Of a stretch of 64,000 bases of DNA, positions 25,685-35,197 are shown piece by piece. Origin of the DNA: Pantoea vagans (GTDB lineage Bacteria > Pseudomonadota > Gammaproteobacteria > Enterobacterales > Enterobacteriaceae); NCBI RefSeq assembly GCF_004792415.1, contig NZ_CP038854.1, positions 124,001 to 188,000 of the forward strand, in the 5' to 3' direction. The notes beneath the pieces were generated by a model. It searched no databases and was not told where the DNA came from. It saw nothing but the letters and a program-made list of their open reading frames with translations. Both the position numbers and the translations under genes were made by a program. Position 1 is the first letter of the stretch. The number at the start of each line of letters is the position of its first letter.

Positions 25685-26500
25685 ATGCCTGCAATCAAAA
25701 CTACATTACGTCGCCTGGCTGCGCCTGGCATCATCGCGCTGGCCCTGATCAGCGGCAACAGCTTTGCTGACGCCGTACGCACCATCAAAATCGCCACCGC
25801 AGCAGAATCAAAACCGCTGTCATGGGGCGCGATCGGCCATGAGCCGGAGGGCTACGAGCCGGATGTGCTGAAAGCCATCAATGCGAAACTGCCACAGTAT
25901 AAATTTGTGATGGAAGGCGCGGCGGACATCGCTCAGGAAACCGGCCTGGTGACCGGCAAGTACGACATGGCGACGGGCGGCTATTACAAAGCGCCAGCAC
26001 GCAGCAAACAGTTCCTGATCCCGGATGCACCGATGGGTGCCAGCCTGATGAAGATTTACAGCCGCAGCGACAGCAATATCAATGGCATGAAAGACCTGGT
26101 CGGTAAAAACATCGTGCCGGTAACCGCAGGCGGTGGCGTATATAAGTTTGTCACCCAGTGGCAGCAGGAGAACCCGACTGACAAAATCACCATTAAAGCC
26201 TCCAGCGCCGGCGTACCTTACCCGGATCGTCTGAAAGAAGTGCAGAACGGTAAATATGATGCGCTGATCCTGCCTTCAAATCTGGGCGAGCAGACGGTCA
26301 TCGACAACCAGAAGCTGGCGATCAAAGCCAGTGAGCCAGTGGCGATTAACAACACCTATGTGCTGATCCACCGCTCTGCTGAAAACCAGGCACTGAATGA
26401 TGACATCGCCAAAACCCTCAAAGAGCTTAAGGCGGACGGCACGCTGGATAAGCTGGCGCAGAAGTGGTTTGGCGAAGACGTTACGAAGTACATGAAGTAA
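25685..26500 (+). CDS. ABC transporter substrate-binding protein, family 3
   Basis: A 271-residue periplasmic binding protein with a signal peptide cleaved near SFADA (residue 30). The family 3 fold shows IKIATAAESKPLSWGAIG at the mature N-terminus, YEPDVLKAINAKLP, and KYDMATGGYYKAPARSKQF where amino acid binding proteins have the ligand loop. AAGGAATCAGAG precedes the ATG. It delivers an amino acid or a derivative to the permeases; its closest functional class is polar amino acids or sulfur/nitrogen amino acid derivatives. Confidence 0.87.
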   Translation: MPAIKTTLRRLAAPGIIALALISGNSFADAVRTIKIATAAESKPLSWGAIGHEPEGYEPDVLKAINAKLPQYKFVMEGAADIAQETGLVTGKYDMATGGYYKAPARSKQFLIPDAPMGASLMKIYSRSDSNINGMKDLVGKNIVPVTAGGGVYKFVTQWQQENPTDKITIKASSAGVPYPDRLKEVQNGKYDALILPSNLGEQTVIDNQKLAIKASEPVAINNTYVLIHRSAENQALNDDIAKTLKELKADGTLDKLAQKWFGEDVTKYMK

Positions 26501-26564
26501 CAGATTCACTGCGCCCGGCGCTGAACCGGGCGCATGCTGTCCTTTTTAGCAGGAGTGTTTCACC

Positions 26565-27269
26565 GTGAATCTATCCTCCATGATTCCAGAACTGCTGTCG
26601 GCGCTGCCTCTGACGCTCGGCATCATGTTTGTGGCGATGATTGTCGGGTTCTTTCTGGCGCTCATCGCGACGTTTTTCCGCGTGCGCCGTATTCCCGTGA
26701 TCAGCCAGCTGGCCGATCTCTACGTTTCCTATGCGCGCAGCGTGCCCGTGGTGCTGCAGCTGTTTGTCGCCTTCTACGGTATGCCACTGATTACCGATAA
26801 CTTTGGCTTCAGCGACTTCTTCACGGCCAACGTGGCGGCGATGATTGGTCTGAGCCTGTATCACGGCGGTTATCTGTCTGAAGTGATGCGCCCGGCGTAC
26901 CTGGCGGTTGAGCGGGGTCAGCACGACGCCACCGACAGCCTGGGCTACAGCTTCCGCCAGAAAATGCTGCGTGTCATCGGCCCACAGGCGGTGCACTTTG
27001 CGCTACCGGGTTACGGCAATGCCATTATCTATCTGATTCATAACGTGGCGCTGGTGATGTATATCGGGGCGGCCGATGTGATGGCGACCGCGCACCTGAT
27101 CATGGAGCGCGATTACAACCAGTATCAGTTCGGCACCTATCTGGTGCTGGCCGTGCTCTATTCACTGCTGTGCGGTGTGGCGTGGCTGGTTATCCGCTTC
27201 TTTGAACAACGTCATGCGAAGTACAGCTCTAAGTCTGCGCCACGCGTGAAGTTCACCACCAGCGTCTGA
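26565..27269 (+). CDS. Amino-acid-type ABC transporter permease 1
   Basis: A 234-residue inner-membrane permease of the HisM/GlnP class, starting at GTG with AGGAG upstream. It has five to six helices and the coupling loop LGYSFRQKMLRVIGPQAVHFALPG near residue 127-150 (EAA-like motif). The N-terminal region LYVSYARSVPVVLQLFVAFYG contains the conserved R-x-x-P found in this class. The second permease follows 16 bases downstream. Confidence 0.9.
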   Translation: MNLSSMIPELLSALPLTLGIMFVAMIVGFFLALIATFFRVRRIPVISQLADLYVSYARSVPVVLQLFVAFYGMPLITDNFGFSDFFTANVAAMIGLSLYHGGYLSEVMRPAYLAVERGQHDATDSLGYSFRQKMLRVIGPQAVHFALPGYGNAIIYLIHNVALVMYIGAADVMATAHLIMERDYNQYQFGTYLVLAVLYSLLCGVAWLVIRFFEQRHAKYSSKSAPRVKFTTSV

Positions 27270-27285
27270 GTGAGGAAGAAAAACC

Positions 27286-27978
27286 ATGTTTGATGCTGAG
27301 GTTTTGTTACCCGACTTCTGGAGCATTCTGGATGCCGTGCCGGTGACGCTGTTGATGGCGGTAACGGTGTTTATCTGTTCGACACTGTTGGGCGGGCTGT
27401 TTGCGTTTATTGAGCATCGCCGCATTCCGGTGCTGCGCCAGCTGGTGATCACCTACAAAATCGCCTTTAAAGGCGTGCCGATGGTGGTGGTGATTTTCCT
27501 CGCCTATTACGGCCTGCCACCGGCGCTGCACTTTGTTGCCACGCTGATTGGCGTTGAGGTTAATGCCCATTCACTGCCGAACTGGGTGATCATCATTGTC
27601 GCGCTGAGCGCCTGTGTCGCAGCATTCCAGGCTGAAGTGTGGAAAGGGGCGCTGAACTCGTTCGACAGCGGACAATCGGATGCCGCCCTGTCACTCGGCT
27701 ACAGCGGAGGTCAGCTGTTTCGTCGGGTCATGTTCCCGCAGATTATCGTGGCGGCGATCCCCGATCTGGCGAATGCCTTTATGGTGATCATGAAAGCCCT
27801 GTCGCTGGCGTTTGCCATCGAAGTGGTGGATATCTTTGCCCAGGCACAATTAACGGCGGTACTGAACTTCTACTACCTCGAAGCCTTCCTGATTGCGGTG
27901 GTGTTCTACATGGTGATTGCTTACGTGGTCACTAAGATTGCCGACAGGATTGAGGCTGCGCTGCGCGTGCGCACCTGA
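27286..27978 (+). CDS. Amino-acid-type ABC transporter permease 2
   Basis: A 230-residue partner permease. AFKGVPMVVVIFLAYYGLPP is the class-typical segment near residue 61-80, and the coupling loop is LSLGYSGGQLFRRVMFPQIIVAAIPD near 136-161. It forms a heterodimer with the preceding permease. It ends the operon; a strong terminator stands 90 bases downstream. Confidence 0.9.
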   Translation: MFDAEVLLPDFWSILDAVPVTLLMAVTVFICSTLLGGLFAFIEHRRIPVLRQLVITYKIAFKGVPMVVVIFLAYYGLPPALHFVATLIGVEVNAHSLPNWVIIIVALSACVAAFQAEVWKGALNSFDSGQSDAALSLGYSGGQLFRRVMFPQIIVAAIPDLANAFMVIMKALSLAFAIEVVDIFAQAQLTAVLNFYYLEAFLIAVVFYMVIAYVVTKIADRIEAALRVRT

Positions 27979-28067
27979 ATGATCAGCGTGTTGTCATGAA
28001 TGGGCCGTTCCATATGACTTTTGCCGAACTATTCAGGATAAGCAGAACGATCCCGTAGCTTTATAAG

Positions 28068-28099
28068 AATCCGGCAACGTCCTGTTGCCGGATTTTTTT
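28068..28099 (+). terminator. Rho-independent terminator of catabolic cluster 1
   Basis: AATCCGGCAAC, five-base loop, GTTGCCGGATT followed by a run of T. Perfect 11-base stem. Confidence 0.9.
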
Positions 28100-28169
28100 A
28101 TGCCGCTCAATCAGGCTGTTGAGTGCCCCAGGAATAGTAGCCTGCGCGTTGTTACAGACGATGGACTGA

Positions 28170-28640
28170 TTATAGATGACCGATGACAAACTCAGGCTCA
28201 TAAAAGACAGGGAAATTCACCGATCTGGCAATAAAACAGACTTTGTGAATTTCATGATGAATAGCCATCGCTGAGTCGGGATCACTACCCGCTGCTAAGG
28301 TGATTTCAGGTCTCAGAATTGCCGAAACAAAGCGACCCGCGCCGCCTGGTAAAATTTCACCTGTCGCTATCGGTGAATCTTCATATTTCAGAACCGTGAT
28401 CCCGGCATCTGACGCAAGATGCAGATACCAGAGCATGTGGCAGGCAGAAAGAGAGGAGATCAGGAGGTCTTCTGGATTCATTTTAGTGGCATCGCCACCC
28501 AGTAACGGATCATTGGAGCAGTGGATAATGTCTTTGCCGGTTATAGCGATGTCCCATGTCCTCGCATAGGCCTTATAGCCCGATGTGCCCGTACCCAGGT
28601 TACCGGTCCAGGATATACGCGATGTATAGTGATGTTCCAT
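28170..28640 (-). CDS. OsmC-family peroxiredoxin
   Basis: A 156-residue OsmC/Ohr-fold protein. The two redox cysteines are in LLISSLSACHMLWYLHLASD near residue 68 and HEIHKVCFIARSVNFPV near 133. PEDLLISSLSACH is the family signature. It reduces organic hydroperoxides with thiol support. It stands as a single leftward gene between cluster 1 and the LysR gene, so it may have its own promoter upstream of 28640. Confidence 0.88.
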   Translation of the reverse strand: MEHHYTSRISWTGNLGTGTSGYKAYARTWDIAITGKDIIHCSNDPLLGGDATKMNPEDLLISSLSACHMLWYLHLASDAGITVLKYEDSPIATGEILPGGAGRFVSAILRPEITLAAGSDPDSAMAIHHEIHKVCFIARSVNFPVFYEPEFVIGHL

Positions 28641-28756
28641 GTGCCGCCTCTCTTATTGATGATAAAAATGGACTCTCTGGATGAGGTGTTTCAGAAAAGC
28701 GAGTCAGTTCACACCTGTAAGCCAGGTTCACTTAATGCAGGACTGTGTTGCTGACG

Positions 28757-29656
28757 TCAGCGATAACGCAGCGCTGCAATGACTTCCGCCAGCGCCGGAG
28801 CCTGCTGATGGCGGCTGGCATAATAAAGATGATATCCCGGAAACTGCGGCCACCAGGGTTCAAGCACCGGAATAAGCTTACCCGATGTAAGATGCGGCTG
28901 TGCCAGATCCAGCGGGATATAAGCAAATCCCAGACCGTCCAGGGCCGCCTGCATCATAAGATAGGTGTTGTTAAAAACGGTCTGACCCGTCACCCGCACC
29001 GTTATCGGTTTCCCTTCCTGTTCAAAGTCCCAGGCATAGAGCCCTCCATGTGTCGGAAGCCTCAGGTTGATGCACTGATGTGCGGTTAAATCAGCGGGCA
29101 CCGCAGGCAGGTTTTTTCCCTGCAGGTAGTCCGGTGAAGCCACCACAGCCATGTAAAAGTCCGGGCCAATCCTCACGGCGATCATGTCTTTATCGACGAT
29201 ATCACCCAGCCGGACGCCGGCATCAAACTGCTGCGCCACAATATCCGTCAGCGAATAATCGACACTCAGTTCTATCTGGATGTCCGGATAGCGTTTCAGC
29301 AAAGGCTGTAGCCGGGGCCAGAGGATGGAGTCGATAGCGTGATCGTGCGCGGTGATGCGCACGGTTCCTGCCGGCTTCTCACTCAGGGCGCGCAGAGCTA
29401 CCAGCTCGCTGTCGAGGGTGCTCAGCATCGGCTGCAGGGTGCTAAACAGGCGTACCCCAGCCTGTGTAAGCGACACGCTGCGCGTGGTGCGCGTGGTGCG
29501 CGTCAGCAGTCTGACTCCCAGCCGTGCTTCCAGCGCCGTTATGGCATGACTCAGCCCGGAGCGTGACATGCCAAGCTGAGCGGCCGCACGGGTAAAGTTT
29601 TTCTCCCGCGCCACGATCGTGAAAGCGCGAAGGTCGTTCAGATTTTCAGCTGTCAT
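28757..29656 (-). CDS. LysR-family regulator
   Basis: A 299-residue LTTR from the ATG at 29656 (MTAENLNDLRAF); a longer frame to 29839 has no LTTR homology. The helix-turn-helix reads KNFTRAAAQLGMSRSGLSHA followed by LEARLGVRLLTRTTRTTRSVSL. The run TRTTRTTR contains an extra TRT unit compared with the usual LLTRTTRSVSLT, caused by a nine-base tandem duplication in the DNA. It is divergent from the exported cupin and CMD pair and probably controls it. Confidence 0.86.
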   Translation of the reverse strand: MTAENLNDLRAFTIVAREKNFTRAAAQLGMSRSGLSHAITALEARLGVRLLTRTTRTTRSVSLTQAGVRLFSTLQPMLSTLDSELVALRALSEKPAGTVRITAHDHAIDSILWPRLQPLLKRYPDIQIELSVDYSLTDIVAQQFDAGVRLGDIVDKDMIAVRIGPDFYMAVVASPDYLQGKNLPAVPADLTAHQCINLRLPTHGGLYAWDFEQEGKPITVRVTGQTVFNNTYLMMQAALDGLGFAYIPLDLAQPHLTSGKLIPVLEPWWPQFPGYHLYYASRHQQAPALAEVIAALRYR

Positions 29657-29786
29657 TGTTGCATACCATGCACATAAGCATTCAGATTTACCTATCTTAT
29701 CAACCAATCCTGCCAGGCCTACACTTAAAAAATGCCGGGTGTGATGTCCGCATCCGGCTTTTTCAGTTCTGAAAAACGGAGCCTGC

Positions 29787-30272
29787 ATGAAGAGACTTGC
29801 CGTTGCTGCAGTGTCCCTGGCACTGTCTGTTTCAGTCACCTACGCAAAGGAGATCACCCCGATGATTACGATTATGCAAAGCGGAGCAAAACCCTCCGTC
29901 AAAGGTTCGTCAGACTATTTCACCGGAACGGTTCGTATTGATTCACCCTTTCAGGGCACTGAGCCTGCGCGTATCGGCGGGGCTACCGTGACGTTCGAGC
30001 CTTCTGCCCGCACGGCCTGGCATACGCATCCGCTGGGTCAGACGCTGATCGTGACGGCTGGCGCTGGCCTGGTGCAGGAGTGGGGTGGTCCGGTGCGTGA
30101 AATCCGGCCCGGCGACGTGGTATGGATACCGACCGGCGTTAAGCACTGGCATGGGGCAGCACCGGAAACGGCCATGACCCATATTGCCATCGCCGAAGCC
30201 CAGGACGGCAGGGTCGTTGACTGGATGGAGCAGGTCACGGATGAGCAGTATGCCTCAGCCGACAGGTCATGA
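29787..30272 (+). CDS. Exported cupin-domain protein
   Basis: A 161-residue secreted protein: signal peptide to about residue 20 (SVSVTYAKE), then a single cupin. Cupin motif 1 is [17 protein letters not shown] and motif 2 is [16 protein letters not shown], giving the His-x-His, Gln and His metal ligands. Exported cupins of this type often stand beside a CMD-family protein, as here: the next gene begins ten bases after its stop. Role in oxidising or isomerising a small substrate in the periplasm is plausible but unproven. Confidence 0.82.
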   Translation: MKRLAVAAVSLALSVSVTYAKEITPMITIMQSGAKPSVKGSSDYFTGTVRIDSPFQGTEPARIGGATVTFEPSARTAWHTHPLGQTLIVTAGAGLVQEWGGPVREIRPGDVVWIPTGVKHWHGAAPETAMTHIAIAEAQDGRVVDWMEQVTDEQYASADRS

Positions 30273-30282
30273 ACGTAATCTG

Positions 30283-31032
30283 ATGAAACGGGGCCTCTGC
30301 TCCGTTGTCATGCTGTGTGCCGCGCTGGCTTTGCCGTTCAGCGCTGCCACTGCTTCCCTTCCTGACGCACCGAAAAGGACCGATATGATGTCTGAAACAC
30401 AGGAACAGCCTCTCACTGCACAGCATAAAAACATGGCTGTTATTGCGGCCCGTGCCGCAGCGGGTAATCTGCCCGGGCTGAACAACGCTCTGCAGCAGGG
30501 ACTGGATGCCGGACTGAGCATCAGTGACTGCCGTGAAATTCTGGTTCAGCTTTATGCTTATGCAGGTTTTCCCCGCAGCCTGAACGCGCTGGGCGAGCTG
30601 ATGAAGGTCATCGATTCACGCAGAGCACAGGGCATTCATGACAATGAAGGCCGGCTGCCCGGTCCATTGCCAAAGCCAGAGGAGATGCTGGCAGCGGGCA
30701 CCAAAAACCAGACCGCGCTGGTCGGAAAGCCGGTCAGCGGGCCCCTGTTCGGATTTGCCCCGGCTGCAGACGAGTATCTGAAGACGCATCTTTTCGGCGA
30801 TATTTTCAGTCGTGACAATCTGGACTGGAAAAGCCGCGAGCTGGCTACCACAGGGATGCTGGCCGCCATGGCCGGCACCGAGCCGCAGCTGAAAGCACAC
30901 CTGAATATAAGCATGAATGTGGGCGTGACGCAGTCTCAGCTTGCGGAGCTGGTGGCTTTCTTTATGGAGAATGACGAACAGGCCAGCGCTGACCGGCTGC
31001 AGGCAGCTCTCGATTCAGTCCTCGCCGGTTAA
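30283..31032 (+). CDS. Exported carboxymuconolactone decarboxylase-family protein
   Basis: A 249-residue protein with a signal peptide (MKRGLCSVVMLCAALALPFS, cleaved near ATA) and two CMD/AhpD-like helical repeats: the first with CREILVQLYAYAGFPRSLNAL near residue 85-105, the second with KSRELATTGMLAAMAGTEPQ near 185-205. Most family members are cytoplasmic; export together with the cupin protein is notable. No CxxC is seen, so an AhpD-type redox role is unlikely. Start at 30283 is chosen because it gives a clean signal peptide. Confidence 0.78.
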   Translation: MKRGLCSVVMLCAALALPFSAATASLPDAPKRTDMMSETQEQPLTAQHKNMAVIAARAAAGNLPGLNNALQQGLDAGLSISDCREILVQLYAYAGFPRSLNALGELMKVIDSRRAQGIHDNEGRLPGPLPKPEEMLAAGTKNQTALVGKPVSGPLFGFAPAADEYLKTHLFGDIFSRDNLDWKSRELATTGMLAAMAGTEPQLKAHLNISMNVGVTQSQLAELVAFFMENDEQASADRLQAALDSVLAG

Positions 31033-31087
31033 GTACATCCGTGTTCCGTACATTCTGTTCCTGTCCGGATCCCCGGCCGGAAAGTCA

Positions 31088-32014
31088 TCACGATGCATTG
31101 AGCGTGTTACTGGCGGCGTTACGCAGCGTGGTGATGTCCCTTTTCGGAGCGACACCAAACATTCTTGTGTATTCGCGGCTGAATTGGGAGGGGCTTTCAT
31201 AGCCGACGGTAAAGGCTGCGGTTGCCACATCCCGGTGTTCGTTCAGCATCAGACGCCGGGCTTCATTAAGCCGCAGCCATTTCTGATAACGCAGCGGACT
31301 CATGCCAGCCAGCTGCCTGAAATGATGATGGAAAGAGGGCGTACTCATCTGAACCCGGCTGGCAAGTTCCTCAACCCGCAGAGAGGACGCAAAGTTCACC
31401 TTGAGCCAGTCAATGGCTTTGCCGATCCGGTAGCCGTGCCCGTCCACTGCCGCTATCTGCCGGAGGCGATCGGACTGATCGCTCATTAAAAGCCGGTAAT
31501 GGATTTCACGCTGAATAAGCGGGCCAAGCACCGGTATGGTTTCAGGTTCATCAAGCAGAGATAACAGACGACAGAACGGTTCCACTATTTTATCTGTGAC
31601 CGTACCAATACCGACCCCGCATCCTGTTTCCTGTTTTCTTACGTTGGGCAGACATCCCTGCGCAATCAGCTCCATCAGCACCCGCTGGTCAAGCTTAAAC
31701 GCGATACCCACACAGGGCCGATCGGGAGAGGCTGTGATGACCTCCGAGTTAGCAGGAATATCAAGAGAGGTAATCAGAAACTTATGTTGATCATATTCAT
31801 AGGGCTCACCGCCAACCCACATAATCTTCGCGCCCTCTGCGACCAGAACGATACTGGGAGGGACAAGACAGTTATAGGGTGATGCGGGCTCATTCCGGCG
31901 GAATAAGTCCAGTCCGTCAATGGCCGTACAAAAATCGCCTGTGCAGGGTGTACGCTGAGCAATATCCAGCGACAGCCTACTCAGTAATTCACTGACCGGT
32001 TTGTCAGAAGCCAT
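31088..32014 (-). CDS. AraC-family regulator with AraC_N domain
   Basis: A 308-residue regulator. The N-terminal domain has FRRNEPASPYNCLVPPSIVLVAEGAK, close to the AraC_N type found in regulators such as YqhC. The C-terminal double helix-turn-helix begins VEELASRVQMSTPSFHHHFR and includes RRLMLNEHRDVATAAFTVGYESPSQFSREY, shortened here to its diagnostic GYESPSQFSREYTRMFG segment. GAGG precedes the ATG. It lies between the exported cupin/CMD pair and the NepI-like pump and may control either. Confidence 0.88.
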   Translation of the reverse strand: MASDKPVSELLSRLSLDIAQRTPCTGDFCTAIDGLDLFRRNEPASPYNCLVPPSIVLVAEGAKIMWVGGEPYEYDQHKFLITSLDIPANSEVITASPDRPCVGIAFKLDQRVLMELIAQGCLPNVRKQETGCGVGIGTVTDKIVEPFCRLLSLLDEPETIPVLGPLIQREIHYRLLMSDQSDRLRQIAAVDGHGYRIGKAIDWLKVNFASSLRVEELASRVQMSTPSFHHHFRQLAGMSPLRYQKWLRLNEARRLMLNEHRDVATAAFTVGYESPSQFSREYTRMFGVAPKRDITTLRNAASNTLNAS

Positions 32015-32366
32015 TTATTTATACCTCACATCGTCCAGTCACTTCCTGACGGTAATCTACAGACATCGCCTGATTAAATACACAGTCACCCAGCTGACTC
32101 ATAGGATCAGGCAAGTAATACAGAGTATTTCAATAACGCATTTCAGTAATCACATCCAGAATAGCAACCATGAAATCAGGCCCGGAGAATAAATCTTCCG
32201 GAAGCGAAAGGCGTTCAGGGCGGCTTTCACTCTGCCAGACTGGGCATGCGATGAATGTTAAGGAACGCTACCGGGTAGATGACGGAAATATTCAGTTTGC
32301 CGGGGGGCTTTTTTCCGGTGAATAAGATCGGGTTAATTCAAAGTCAGCAAATGAGGGATATCGGTA
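32015..32366. other. Divergent promoter region, about 350 bases
   Basis: No supported gene. A 63-residue rightward frame overlapping the araC start looks spurious. It should hold the promoters of the AraC gene and the NepI-like pump. Confidence 0.4.
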
Positions 32367-33617
32367 ATGCTACCTAATCACACTTCACATGATGAACAGT
32401 CAGGCAATATTAAATCCTGGGGTGCGGTTATTGCGATGTCGCTGGCGGCATTTGCGCTGGTCGCCTCGGAGTTTATGCCGGTCAGTCTTTTAACGCCACT
32501 GGCCGACGACCTGCATATATCAGAAGGCAAAGCGGGTACGGGAATTTCTGTATCCGGCTTATGCGCACTTGTCATGGCGCTGGTCATCGCACCCGTTGCG
32601 GCAAAAACAGAGCGAAAGCGGCTGCTCCTGAGCATGGTCATCGTCATGATCATGTCAGGAACCGTCGTCGCGTTTGCCCCAAACTATGAAATTTTCATGC
32701 TGGGCAGAGCCTTAATTGGGGTGGCGATTGGCGGATTCTGGTCACTGAGTGCCGCGACGGTTATCCGGCTGGTGCCTGAAAATAGCGTTCCGCGCGCACT
32801 GGCGATTGTTAACGGAGAAAATGCACTCGCCACCGTTATAGCTGCTCCTCTCGGCAGTTATCTGGGTGCCTTTATCGGCTGGCGCTGGGCTTTTTTCTCG
32901 GTTGTGCCCGTGGCGATGTTAGCCCTGGTCTGGATGATGGTGAGCATGCCGATCCTGACCAGAGTGGTAAATGCCTCGCGGCAGAGCAACGCCCTTAAAT
33001 TACTGAAAAAGCCGCCGGTTGCGATGGGAATGCTGGCTGTTGCCGGCTTCTTTATGGGGCAGTTCATGCTCTTTACCTACCTGCGGCCTTTTCTTGAATC
33101 CGTCACACAGCTAGACGTTTCAATGGTTTCTTTCGTCCTCCTGCTGACGGGCCTTGGCGGGCTGGCAGGAACCTTTGTCATCGGAACTGTACTGGAACAC
33201 GGCGGACTGTATAAAACCCTGATCGGCGTGCCGGTTTTGATGGGCATTATCGCTCTGCTGCTGACCGCTTACGGTCGTGACTTCACAGTCACTTCATCGC
33301 TGCTGGGCGTCTGGGGATTTATTGCCACGGCGACGCCTGTTGCCTGGTTTACGTGGATAGCCCGAACGGTGCCGGAAGATGTCGAAGCGGGAGGTGGCCT
33401 GTTTGTCGCCATCTGCCAGCTGGCGATTGCATCAGGTGGCATAGCGGGAGGCGTGCTTTTTGATCATTTCGGTTACCGCGCCACCTTTGAAATGAGCGCC
33501 GTGCTGCTCTTTATTACCGCAGCACTGGCCTGGGCAGCGGGGCTGGCTGCTAGAAATCACGCTGAATGTCAGGAGAGCAGGGTTAATAGAGACGGATTCT
33601 GTGAGGAGTCGGAATAA
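32367..33617 (+). CDS. NepI-like MFS exporter
   Basis: A 416-residue DHA1-family exporter. The block SEFMPVSLLTPLADDLHISEG in helix 1 matches the purine ribonucleoside exporter NepI ([21 protein letters not shown]), and GRALIGVAIGGFWSLSAATVIRLVP and APLGSYLGAFIGWRW agree with it too. There are 12 helices. The N-terminus is hydrophilic and the C-terminal tail charged. GAGGG precedes the ATG. It is divergent from an AraC regulator. Substrate by similarity: nucleoside-like compounds or another small amphiphile. Confidence 0.84.
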   Translation: MLPNHTSHDEQSGNIKSWGAVIAMSLAAFALVASEFMPVSLLTPLADDLHISEGKAGTGISVSGLCALVMALVIAPVAAKTERKRLLLSMVIVMIMSGTVVAFAPNYEIFMLGRALIGVAIGGFWSLSAATVIRLVPENSVPRALAIVNGENALATVIAAPLGSYLGAFIGWRWAFFSVVPVAMLALVWMMVSMPILTRVVNASRQSNALKLLKKPPVAMGMLAVAGFFMGQFMLFTYLRPFLESVTQLDVSMVSFVLLLTGLGGLAGTFVIGTVLEHGGLYKTLIGVPVLMGIIALLLTAYGRDFTVTSSLLGVWGFIATATPVAWFTWIARTVPEDVEAGGGLFVAICQLAIASGGIAGGVLFDHFGYRATFEMSAVLLFITAALAWAAGLAARNHAECQESRVNRDGFCEESE

Positions 33618-33913
33618 CTTCCTCCATCAGCGCGATTTTAATTAAAAGATGCTTACTGGCTCAGGGAAAATATCTGCTTATTACGGAAGTGTGCGGCACT
33701 TTTCAGCTCGGTCATTATTAGTTGCTGTCAGGGTTGACAGATAGTCTGCCCGGCGTTGATCACGGTGAGATTAAATCCCTGAGCGATTAATAATAGAAGG
33801 GAATTATTAAAAATTTACTTTTTTATAATTTCACACACCCATGGTGTTACTGAAATCTTTATGCATGCGCCCTGAAATCGACAACTTTATTCACTATATG
33901 AAGGCTTAATACC

Positions 33914-34996
33914 ATGACAATAAATATTGCTTCAAAAAGCTTTTTTAACGGCGCGCTTCTTGCGGGCGCGATGGCGATGATCTCCTCCGGGGAAGCCATG
34001 GCACAGAATACACCAGGCACATCAGATTCCCCGGTGCCGCTGGTTCAGACCTGGGATAAAACCTTTAAGGAGAGTAACAAAGTGGATCACCAGAAAGTAA
34101 CGTTTAAAAACCGGTATGGCATTACTCTGGCCGCCGATGTTTATATTCCGAAAAACCGCGGCGATAAAAAGCTGGCTGCCATTGTCATTGCCGGGCCTTT
34201 TGGTGCGGTAAAAGAGCAGGCTTCCGGTCTCTATGCACAGACTATGGCTGAGCGCGGCTTTGTTACGCTGGCATTCGATCCCTCTTACACCGGCGAAAGC
34301 AGCGGCGAACCGCGTAATATCGCCTCACCGGATATTAATACCGAAGACTTTATGGCGGCTGTCGACTTCATTGGCTTACAGCCTTATGTCGATCGTGAAC
34401 GTATCGGTGTTATCGGCATCTGTGGCATGGGCGGCATTGCACTGAACGCGGTGGCCGTTGATAAACGCGTCAAAGCGGTAGTCGCCAGCACCATGTATGA
34501 CATGAGTCGTGTCATGTCCCGTGGTTACAATGACAGCGTGACGCCTGAACAGCGTGAACAGGCTCTTGAGAAGATGAGCCGTCAGCGCTGGGAAGATGCC
34601 GCTAACGGGAAACCGGCTTACCAGCCAGCTTACAACAAGTTAAAAGGCGGTGAAGCCAGATTCCTGGTTGAGTATGCCGATTACTACATGACACCACGCG
34701 GTTATCATCCCCGTGCGGTCAACTCCGGCAATTCCTGGTCAGTGACCACGCCAATGTCATTCATGAACTTCCCGCTGATGACCTATATTAAGGAAATTTC
34801 ACCACGCCCTGTGCTGTTTATCCATGGTGATAAAGCGCACTCTCTTTATTTCTCTAAAACGGCGTATGAAGCAGCGGCTCAGCCAAAAGAACTGCTGATC
34901 GTGAAGGATGCGACGCATGTCGATCTATACGATCGCATGGATAAAATTCCGTTTGCGAAGATGACTGACTTCTTCAATCAATATCTGAAGAAGTAA
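33914..34996 (+). CDS. Exported dienelactone-hydrolase-like alpha/beta hydrolase
   Basis: A 360-residue protein with a signal peptide (about residues 1-30, ending EAMAQ) and an alpha/beta hydrolase fold similar to the YcjY/dienelactone-hydrolase-like group. The nucleophile elbow is GICGMGG near residue 177, so cysteine replaces serine as in dienelactone hydrolase. The oxyanion region is AGPFGAVKEQ, the acid lies in FIHGDKAHS, and the histidine in DATHVDLYD. An AT-rich 296-base gap lies upstream. It probably hydrolyses an ester or lactone in the periplasm; substrate unknown. Confidence 0.84.
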   Translation: MTINIASKSFFNGALLAGAMAMISSGEAMAQNTPGTSDSPVPLVQTWDKTFKESNKVDHQKVTFKNRYGITLAADVYIPKNRGDKKLAAIVIAGPFGAVKEQASGLYAQTMAERGFVTLAFDPSYTGESSGEPRNIASPDINTEDFMAAVDFIGLQPYVDRERIGVIGICGMGGIALNAVAVDKRVKAVVASTMYDMSRVMSRGYNDSVTPEQREQALEKMSRQRWEDAANGKPAYQPAYNKLKGGEARFLVEYADYYMTPRGYHPRAVNSGNSWSVTTPMSFMNFPLMTYIKEISPRPVLFIHGDKAHSLYFSKTAYEAAAQPKELLIVKDATHVDLYDRMDKIPFAKMTDFFNQYLKK

Positions 34997-35197
34997 TCAG
35001 TGAGGCATGCAGTTGCTGCATGCCTTCACCTCCGGGAACCGGCAACAATACCGGTTCCTGTTCTGCCCTCTGAAAAGGTCCTGCCGACAGTGACAGCAAA
35101 AACCTGTAGCCTGATGTTACAATAAGGATCGGCAGGGCATCAGGTTGAGTGCAGAGAAGCGATCAGCGCTGGTTTGAGGATCTCTTAACCTGGAATG

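Noticed and set aside
32001..32192. A 63-residue rightward frame overlapping the AraC gene start
   Set aside because: Low-complexity Ser/Thr/His-rich product and no ribosome site.
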